Shown: positions 4,393-9,798 of the stretch, one piece after another
Layout of the letters: every line of letters begins with the position of its first letter
Position numbering within the stretch: the first letter of the stretch is position 1
Source: JAOSJT01 sp035914695
GTDB taxonomy: Bacteria; Bacteroidota; Ignavibacteria; SZUA-365
NCBI GenBank assembly: GCA_035914695.1
Contig: JAMIQH010000098.1
Span: forward strand, 1 to 9,798
Direction: 5' to 3'
Length of the DNA stretch: 9,798 nt
The notes under the pieces: model-generated
What the model was told of the DNA's origin: nothing
The model's input: only the letters and a program-made list of their open reading frames with translations
The model's database searches: none
Position numbers and translations under genes: made by a program

Positions 4393-6645
4393 TCAGAATT
4401 CGCCGACGCGCAGACGAAGTCCCGCATAGACCTCGCGACCCTTGGCAGGGCCCCAGGCCAGCGATGGATCGAACCAGGGCTGGAAGGGTTGCGCGGGATT
4501 CAGGATGGGATTCGACTGGCGGAAATCCAACAGATTTTCTATCCCACTGTACACATCCACGCGTCCCAGGCGCACATTAACATGCGCGTTGAGAATGGTG
4601 TAGGCCGGGGAGTTCGCGGGTAAGCGATGCTCGGTGGGAGCCGAGAGCATGGCGGGCAAACGCTGCGCATCGCGCCATTCCGCCGAGATGGTGAAATTCA
4701 CATTGTCGTCGAAGGTATCGAAGGTCAGCACACCCAGCGCGCGATGCTTCGACAGGAACGGAGGGGTGGTCTCGCGGCCGCCATGCGTTTCCTTCGCATC
4801 GGTAAGAATGTAGCCGAGGCGGAAGGAGAGAACGGCGGGGATGATGGCGCTGCCCTCGAGCATGAAGTGATTCCAGCGGGATTCTTCGCCGAGATTGTGG
4901 AAAAGTATGGCGGACGCCGATCGATCCAGATCCACCACGAATTGATTCTGGAATTCGGTGTGATACACTTCGGCCGTCAGCGTGCCGTGAAACATGCCCA
5001 GATCGTAATTCCTCACGAGGTTCACACCGAGATTCACGGCGCGCTCGGGTTTCACCTCGCCTTCGATGCGCAGATCCCGCCAACTCGACAGATAGGCGCT
5101 GTTCTCGGCGAGCACCGCCACCGTGCGGAATGCCGAGCCCACCGAAGCGCGCAGGGTGGTTTCCTCGTCCACGGAGACGCGCAGGAACACGCGTGGCGTC
5201 ATCACCGCTCCGTGTTCGTTGTAATGATCCACACGCACCCCGGTGAGCAGCGACACCGCATTGTCGAAAAACTTGCTGGTGCTCTCGACGAACATTCCGG
5301 GCACGGCTTCGACCATATCACCCGGATCGAGGAACGTCTTGTTGTGGGGATTGCGGCCCCAGTCGAGTGCGTCCTCGAGGCGGCTCCAGGCCATGGACAC
5401 ACCGGCGGTGAATTCCTGCGACTCCGACACCTCGCTGGTGTACCACACATCGCCGTAGGCGGCGTATTGCCGCACATCGTAGAAGCCGGTGCCGAAGACG
5501 CCGCGCAAATCGTGCGCGCTCACCAGGGCGTGCGTGCGTATCACGCCGCTTTCTCCGACACGAATATCCGTTTTGTTGTACACATCCGTGCGCAGATTCT
5601 CGATGCGTTGACCGAAGTACTCCGTTCCACCCCGATGTTCGTCGGGACGGTAATCCATCTGGCCGCCGAGTCGATCCTCCCAGGCCACGCGTACGCCGCT
5701 GCGGGAGATCACCTCCTCGTCCTGCCAGGTCCATTTGCTCAATGCCGAAAAGCGGTCCACCAGCGGCGCGTCCATAAACCCATCGCCGTTGCGGTCCATG
5801 CGCCGACCGTGGCGCACACCGTGCAGCGCGAGAATGGAACTCCATTTGCCCGAGGCGCCGGAGGCGTAGGCGTTGTACTGCTGCTCGCCCATGGACATGC
5901 CGAAGGCGTTGAAAAACAGCCGTTGCTCCTCGCCGCCTTCAAGTAGCAGGACATTCACCAGGCCCGAGACCGAGCCGGCGCCCTGCCCCACCGCCGTGGC
6001 GCCTTTGCTCACCGCGATGCGGTCGATCCAGGGACCGGGCAGCGTCTGCACTCCGAATTGCCTGCTGAGCCGATCGCCCGGAAGGGGCACGTTGTCGATG
6101 AGAATTTGTGTGTAGACGCCGTCGAGGCCGAGCATGGTGAGTTGCCGTGTATCGGTGACGACATCGGTGGCCTCGGGCTGTACCGAAGTGGTGGTGCCGA
6201 AACATCCCGCCAGATCGCAGCACGCGGCTTTCTCCAATTCCTTCGCCGTGATGACCTCGGTGCGCTGAGGGATGTTGGCGATGTAGGTGTCGGGCGCCTC
6301 GGCGCTCACTTCCACCGTGGCGGAACTGCGCGGCGTGGTCAAATGCACTGCGACACTGCTCACATCGCGTGTATCGACGGTGTCGTTTTCGAATGCAACG
6401 TGGCTGATCACCAACAACGTGGTGCCCGTCACGCGCTCGATGGAAAAATGGCCGTGCTCGTCGGTGAGCGCGCCTTCGCGCGTACCCAGCCAGTACACAT
6501 GCGCCTGGCTCAGGCCGTGCTTGTTGCCGTGTTCGTCCTGCGTCACGACGCCTTCAAGCGCCTGCGCCGCTCCTCGCTGCGCGAAGAGGAGGGCAATGAC
6601 GGGGATGGCGAAATAGAGCCAACGCCCGCGTAGGGAAATAGTCAT
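4393..6645 (-). CDS. TonB-dependent outer-membrane receptor, probably metal-related
   Basis: The product (750 aa) is an energised outer-membrane receptor. A signal peptide ends near residues 26-29 (GAAQA). A carboxypeptidase-regulatory-like beta-sandwich follows (about 30-105), then the plug (about 123-235) with LTMLGLDGVYTQILIDNVPL and PGPWIDRIAVSKGATAVGQG. A 22-strand type barrel ends in the usual terminal Phe (VGEF). The plug begins with ACCDLAGCFG (141-150; Cys142, 143 and 148). Related Bacteroidota receptors with a similar CC motif are, as I recall, often encoded near heavy-metal or copper genes, so a metal or metallophore substrate is an inference. No TonB box is evident. The ATG has GGAG nine bases upstream and lies 45 nt after the stop of the Cys-rich gene, so the two form an operon. 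A strong terminator follows the gene. Confidence 0.9.
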   Translation of the reverse strand: MTISLRGRWLYFAIPVIALLFAQRGAAQALEGVVTQDEHGNKHGLSQAHVYWLGTREGALTDEHGHFSIERVTGTTLLVISHVAFENDTVDTRDVSSVAVHLTTPRSSATVEVSAEAPDTYIANIPQRTEVITAKELEKAACCDLAGCFGTTTSVQPEATDVVTDTRQLTMLGLDGVYTQILIDNVPLPGDRLSRQFGVQTLPGPWIDRIAVSKGATAVGQGAGSVSGLVNVLLLEGGEEQRLFFNAFGMSMGEQQYNAYASGASGKWSSILALHGVRHGRRMDRNGDGFMDAPLVDRFSALSKWTWQDEEVISRSGVRVAWEDRLGGQMDYRPDEHRGGTEYFGQRIENLRTDVYNKTDIRVGESGVIRTHALVSAHDLRGVFGTGFYDVRQYAAYGDVWYTSEVSESQEFTAGVSMAWSRLEDALDWGRNPHNKTFLDPGDMVEAVPGMFVESTSKFFDNAVSLLTGVRVDHYNEHGAVMTPRVFLRVSVDEETTLRASVGSAFRTVAVLAENSAYLSSWRDLRIEGEVKPERAVNLGVNLVRNYDLGMFHGTLTAEVYHTEFQNQFVVDLDRSASAILFHNLGEESRWNHFMLEGSAIIPAVLSFRLGYILTDAKETHGGRETTPPFLSKHRALGVLTFDTFDDNVNFTISAEWRDAQRLPAMLSAPTEHRLPANSPAYTILNAHVNVRLGRVDVYSGIENLLDFRQSNPILNPAQPFQPWFDPSLAWGPAKGREVYAGLRLRVGEF

Positions 6646-6690
6646 ACTGCGACTCCTGCAAAAATGGAAAAAAGAATTTCCGGATGCAGG

Positions 6691-7152
6691 TCAGCCGCGT
6701 GGAGGGTTGTGCAGGGGTTGGAAGTGCAGGGAGATGGGTGTTTCCACAAGCGAATACAGCGCATGGCGCACGGGCAAGGTTGTGCCGTTTTCCTCCGGAG
6801 CGGTATCCACCAAGGGACCGGTGGCACAGCGGAGACACTCGAAGCAGTCGCCGCCGCAACATCCTTCGTCACCATGCTGATCACGTTGTTCGCGATTCGT
6901 GTCCTTTGTGGGACATGTCCGCGCTTCCATGGCGCAAGGCCCACTGTCGGCGCAAGCGACATCGGAAGCCGTGGCATGCGATGCCTGGACCTCGTGCCCG
7001 CTGTATTCGCAGGGCGCGAAAGCACCACACAAGGCCGTCGGAGCGGCGATGGCGGTGAGAGCGAAGGATGCATGCGCGAAAAGTACCCACCCGACAAAGG
7101 CGAAGCGCAGGGTGGTCCACAGTACACCGGCGGTATGGAAGCGATGCATCAT
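6691..7152 (-). CDS. Small Cys-rich exported protein upstream of the TonB-dependent receptor
   Basis: This is a 153-aa protein of unknown function. Residues 11-37 form a signal peptide or signal anchor ending near AIAAP. The mature part has ten cysteines (42, 48, 67, 73, 80, 98, 99, 103, 106, 109). They include the dense motif CCGGDCFECLRC at 98-109 (CC-x3-C-x2-C-x2-C), preceded by a His/Asp-rich stretch. The C-terminus is a conserved-looking tail, PISLHFQPLHNPPRG. The order signal, Cys cluster, about 40 residues, then a PP-containing end recalls small Bacteroidota proteins (HYC_CC_PP or DUF6660/DUF2946-like) found beside metal-linked TonB receptors; this is resemblance, not a proven match. 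A metal-binding role outside the cytoplasm is inferred. The start chosen is the first of two adjacent ATGs (7152). A longer frame to 7233 would run through the predicted promoter. Confidence 0.75.
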   Translation of the reverse strand: MMHRFHTAGVLWTTLRFAFVGWVLFAHASFALTAIAAPTALCGAFAPCEYSGHEVQASHATASDVACADSGPCAMEARTCPTKDTNREQRDQHGDEGCCGGDCFECLRCATGPLVDTAPEENGTTLPVRHALYSLVETPISLHFQPLHNPPRG

Positions 7153-7430
7153 CGTCCCAATATACCCGTTTCCGTGCGGGAGCGCAAGCCCGGATGTGGT
7201 GACCCAACGCGGCTGGAACCCGGAGAAACACACGTTCGCAGCGAAGGGAAATCCGGTTGGCGGGTGCTATTTACCTTGATTTTGTCTACCCTTTTGAAGT
7301 AGTTTTCAATGTTTCAGGATTGTTCGGTCATCTCGACGTTCCAGCCCTCCGCGGTGCCCCCGTGATCAGCCTGAATCACCCGAACACCATTGCGAAAACA
7401 GTCGACTTTCCGTCATAAACGAGGTAGTGT
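7153..7430. other. Divergent intergenic region between the receptor operon and the surface-protein gene
   Basis: This 278-bp gap contains the minus-strand promoter at 7159-7187. It also has an inverted repeat TTGAA-N6-TTCAA at 7294-7309 and a second dyad GTGAT-N8-ATCAC at 7362-7379, both possible weak operators. GAGG at 7421-7424 is the ribosome binding site of the gene starting at 7431. A T-rich stretch at 7270-7310 is the likeliest place for the plus-strand promoter (TTGATT at 7276, TAGTTT 18 bases further), but the match is poor. Confidence 0.5.
7159..7187 (-). promoter_or_regulatory. Promoter of the Cys-rich protein/receptor operon, possibly leaderless
   Basis: On the minus strand TTGCGC (7187-7182), a 17-base spacer and TATATT (7164-7159) make a good sigma70-type promoter. 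Initiation 6-7 bases past the -10 would fall at 7152-7153, which is the A of the first ATG or one base before it. The only Shine-Dalgarno-like bases (GGGA) would then be untranscribed. The message would be leaderless, or the real start lies elsewhere. Confidence 0.5.
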
Positions 7431-9798
7431 ATGAAACGAGCTGTTACAATGATCCTACCGTTGTTGTTGATCTTCGCGGCACGTGCCAACGCGCAAGCGT
7501 TCGGCGCCGTGATCTACGTGGGCGACAACTCGGCGGATGTGCTCATGTTCGATCTCGACAACACGAATTTCACCAAGGTGGAGTTCTACCGCGGCGCGAA
7601 ACTCATCGGCACGGTCAATCTGAACGCCGGTGATGGCAAAATCGTCACGGATTACAACCTGGTGAAGGGCAACACCTATCAGTACCAGTTCCGCGCCTAC
7701 CGTTCGGCGGGAGGTTTCATGGATGGAAACCTGATTAACGGGTTTTTCATCGGTGGCGATCTGCAAGGTATCCTGGTCCGCCCGGATACGATCAACATGA
7801 CAACAGACATGGTGGATTCGGTGTTTGTCTGGCCGGGTGGGAACTTCCACTTCGGTCCCCAAGCGAACGTGCACTGGATCCTGGGTGTTGCGGGCACGCT
7901 GTCCGGCATTCAAGTGCTGGCCAGCGACAATCCGACGCAGGCGCCGCACGGACAGTTCAGCGCCTCGGGCGGTACGCTCAACGACATCAGCATTCAGGTG
8001 TGGGGCAAATTGGGACCGCTCAAGGACTTCACCTTCATGGGCTCGGACGTGCCCATCAATAGCGATGAAGAATCGCTGATGGACAATGTGAAATTCGAAT
8101 GGGTCACGGATCAGGGGCGCAACGATTACGCCTGGATTCGTCACTACAGCAACAACATCGTCGCCAGGCGGTGCACGCTGACGCATGAAGCGCAGCTCGT
8201 TGGTGTGAAGGATGCGGAGAACTGCCTTATTGAACGCGATGCGACCATGATCGTGAGCAATGTGCGCGGCACCACGGTGAACGAGGGACAGATCACGCTT
8301 TCCCCCTCCGGTATCGCCACCACGATGCGCAACTGCAATATCATCGATGGCAACGTGACGCTGTCCAACAAGAGCGTGGTGGAATTCAACACCCTCAGCC
8401 GCAAGGCCTCGCTCAACATCTCCCCCACCTCGGGCGGATTCGATCCCAAGGACATCAAGGACGTGCATGTCAACTACAACCACTTCACACGCGAGGGTGG
8501 GCAGGTTGGCAACATTGCGAACTTCCAGGCCGACACCATTGATGGCACGCTGAATTACTGGGGCCAGTGCCAGGGTCCGTCGCTCGGCGAGCGCTCGACC
8601 ATGGGCAAGGTGCGCCTCGATCCCTTCCTCCGCGTGCAGTATCCCGGCGCCAGCTACTGGATGGATCTGAGCGCGAGCAAGACCAAAATCATTGCGAACG
8701 ACGAGGATTCCATCGAGTTCGTGGGCCATTTCTACAATGTGCTCACCGGCTTGGATTCCGCTGGCGTGGAGTTCAACTATCTCATCACCGTCGCGGGCGA
8801 CACGCTGTACAAGGGCACGGTGCTGTCCGATGATCAAGGCATAGTGCGCCTCGTGATCAAAATGCCGGCCAAGTACTCTTCGGTCACCGGCTTTTCGGTA
8901 TTCTTCACCTCGCCGCTGCAATGCATTGAGAAGTCGTACTTCATGACCATCGAAAAGCAAAGCGGTCCCGATCTCGAAGTGTACGCCGTGGAACTCACAC
9001 AGCCGCTGGGCCCGACCACGAATCTCATCGCGAACAAGGCCTTCGCCTTGCAAGCCACAGTGGTGTCCAGCGAAGCCATCAACACGCCATTCAAAGTCGT
9101 GGCGGAAGTGAATGGCAACAAATACGACAGATTCTACGTGCTTGATAAAGCGAACATCGGGGTGGACTACACTTTCGAGAATCAGCGCCAGGATCTCACC
9201 ATCCCGCGTGGACAACCGTTGATTCTGGTGTTTTTGGTGAACGAACTGGGACTCAATCCCGGTACCGCCGAAATCTCGGTCACGGTGGATCCCGCCGAGC
9301 CGGGCAACCCGAAGGGACGAATTGTCGAGGCGAACGAATTCAACAATTCGAAAGTGGTGTATGCCACGGTGAAGGGTTCGGCCTTCGGCAACGACGGCTC
9401 CGCGAATCTCAACGTGTATGTGCAGCCCTTCGACGGCTATCTGCAAACGCAATACTTCCGCGTGCCCTCCTGGGCCGACAGCGCCAAGTCCTTCATGCAG
9501 CAAACCTGGCCACTGAAGAACGGACAGGTCAACATGGAGACGGCCCCGACAGTCGCCGACTACAGTTTCATCAATCCCGATACGCTGCAGCAGGACACGT
9601 ATCAGTACTATCTGATGAAATCCTACAAGCAGTTGATCCGCCAGAACCCGGCCGCCGACCGCTATGTGCTGGCTGTGCAGCCCCATTGGTTCACCTTCCG
9701 CCTCGACCGCAAGAATTTCAACCACCGCGCTTCGCAGACTTTGTCCTGGTCGGGTGTGTGGGATCTGATGGTGGCAAGCACGGATCACAACAAGCATC
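7431..9798 (+). CDS. Large exported beta-helix/CARDB surface protein (3' end outside window)
   Basis: The first 789 residues are visible and the frame is open to the window end. The signal peptide is MKRAVTM plus a hydrophobic core ending RANA-QA (cut near residue 21). Residues about 25-115 look like a small beta-sandwich. About 115-405 is repetitive beta, read as a right-handed parallel beta-helix. It closes with LNYWGQCQGPS (374-384) then RLDPFL (395-400), the hallmark N-W/Y-WG...GPS...DPfL end of many such proteins. An Ig-like domain follows (about 410-505), then a CARDB-type adhesion/linker domain (about 513-648) ending in EANEFNNSK (633-641). From about 655 a further domain begins (NVYVQPFDGY) that I do not recognise; it might be an enzymatic or protease-like module. 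GAGG six bases upstream supports the ATG. A C-terminal sorting domain, as in type IX secretion, would lie beyond the window. The role is probably adhesion or polymer handling. Confidence 0.85.
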   Translation, partial: MKRAVTMILPLLLIFAARANAQAFGAVIYVGDNSADVLMFDLDNTNFTKVEFYRGAKLIGTVNLNAGDGKIVTDYNLVKGNTYQYQFRAYRSAGGFMDGNLINGFFIGGDLQGILVRPDTINMTTDMVDSVFVWPGGNFHFGPQANVHWILGVAGTLSGIQVLASDNPTQAPHGQFSASGGTLNDISIQVWGKLGPLKDFTFMGSDVPINSDEESLMDNVKFEWVTDQGRNDYAWIRHYSNNIVARRCTLTHEAQLVGVKDAENCLIERDATMIVSNVRGTTVNEGQITLSPSGIATTMRNCNIIDGNVTLSNKSVVEFNTLSRKASLNISPTSGGFDPKDIKDVHVNYNHFTREGGQVGNIANFQADTIDGTLNYWGQCQGPSLGERSTMGKVRLDPFLRVQYPGASYWMDLSASKTKIIANDEDSIEFVGHFYNVLTGLDSAGVEFNYLITVAGDTLYKGTVLSDDQGIVRLVIKMPAKYSSVTGFSVFFTSPLQCIEKSYFMTIEKQSGPDLEVYAVELTQPLGPTTNLIANKAFALQATVVSSEAINTPFKVVAEVNGNKYDRFYVLDKANIGVDYTFENQRQDLTIPRGQPLILVFLVNELGLNPGTAEISVTVDPAEPGNPKGRIVEANEFNNSKVVYATVKGSAFGNDGSANLNVYVQPFDGYLQTQYFRVPSWADSAKSFMQQTWPLKNGQVNMETAPTVADYSFINPDTLQQDTYQYYLMKSYKQLIRQNPAADRYVLAVQPHWFTFRLDRKNFNHRASQTLSWSGVWDLMVASTDHNKH

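Noticed and set aside
4627..5946. 439-codon plus-strand frame opposite the TonB receptor
   Set aside because: Composition is His/Gly/Val-rich with no family signature, and it is fully antisense to a well-supported receptor.
7390..7419. TTGCGA-N18-CATAAA as promoter of the surface-protein gene
   Set aside because: It would start RNA near 7426, after the GAGG ribosome binding site at 7421-7424, making that good site useless.
7455..9797. 780-codon open frame on the minus strand opposite the surface-protein gene
   Set aside because: It is a shadow: its residues are skewed to His, Val, Arg, Glu and Gly with no recognisable domain. The plus-strand frame has a signal peptide, known domains and a ribosome binding site, and GC-rich third positions create such antisense frames.
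1..9798. CRISPR array, tRNA or rRNA genes
   Set aside because: No regularly spaced repeats and no tRNA- or rRNA-like conserved stretches were seen on either strand.

Overview
The window looks like chromosomal DNA from a fairly GC-rich Gram-negative bacterium, most plausibly of the Bacteroidota/Chlorobiota/Kapabacteria-type assemblage. The evidence is a TonB-dependent receptor that begins with a carboxypeptidase-regulatory-like domain, a very large exported beta-helix/CARDB surface protein, and exported lipoproteins. The phylum is inferred from protein style only, because no rRNA or other marker gene is present.

Layout. (1) 1-220: C-terminal end of an IS1380-like transposase and probably the end of that element. 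(2) 287-2625, minus strand: DUF47/PhoU-like regulator, PiT phosphate transporter (4-nt gap), then a lipoprotein-type MsrA 67 nt further on. (3) 2626-2861: divergent regulatory region with a 10-bp-period direct repeat and a candidate promoter on each side. (4) 2862-3512, plus strand: a CRP/FNR-family regulator. (5) 3513-4392: about 880 bp with no credible protein gene. It holds a perfect TGTGA-N6-TCACA CRP-type site, a -10 box at class II distance, and three adjacent hairpins whose wobble pairs and tetraloop favour plus-strand RNA. At its right end lies a strong terminator for the minus-strand operon. (6) 4393-7152, minus strand: a small ten-cysteine exported protein followed by a TonB-dependent receptor with Cys-Cys...Cys at the start of its plug. 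They look like an outer-membrane metal-related uptake operon. (7) 7153-7430: divergent intergenic region. (8) 7431 to the window end, plus strand: a large exported beta-helix/CARDB protein that continues beyond the window.

How the parts may work together. DUF47 and PiT are a classical low-affinity phosphate uptake and regulator pair, and MsrA repairs oxidised methionines outside the cytoplasm. The CRP-like regulator keeps the three recognition-helix residues that in E. coli CRP read TGTGA. A matching palindrome lies 153 bp past its stop codon, so the simplest hypothesis is that this regulator or a paralogue switches on a structured non-coding RNA encoded next to it. The Cys-rich protein and receptor are probably co-transcribed, from a promoter placed so close to the start codon that the message may be leaderless.

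The most notable candidate for something undescribed is the CRP-box plus structured-RNA locus at about 3665-3960, followed by the Cys-rich protein/receptor pair.
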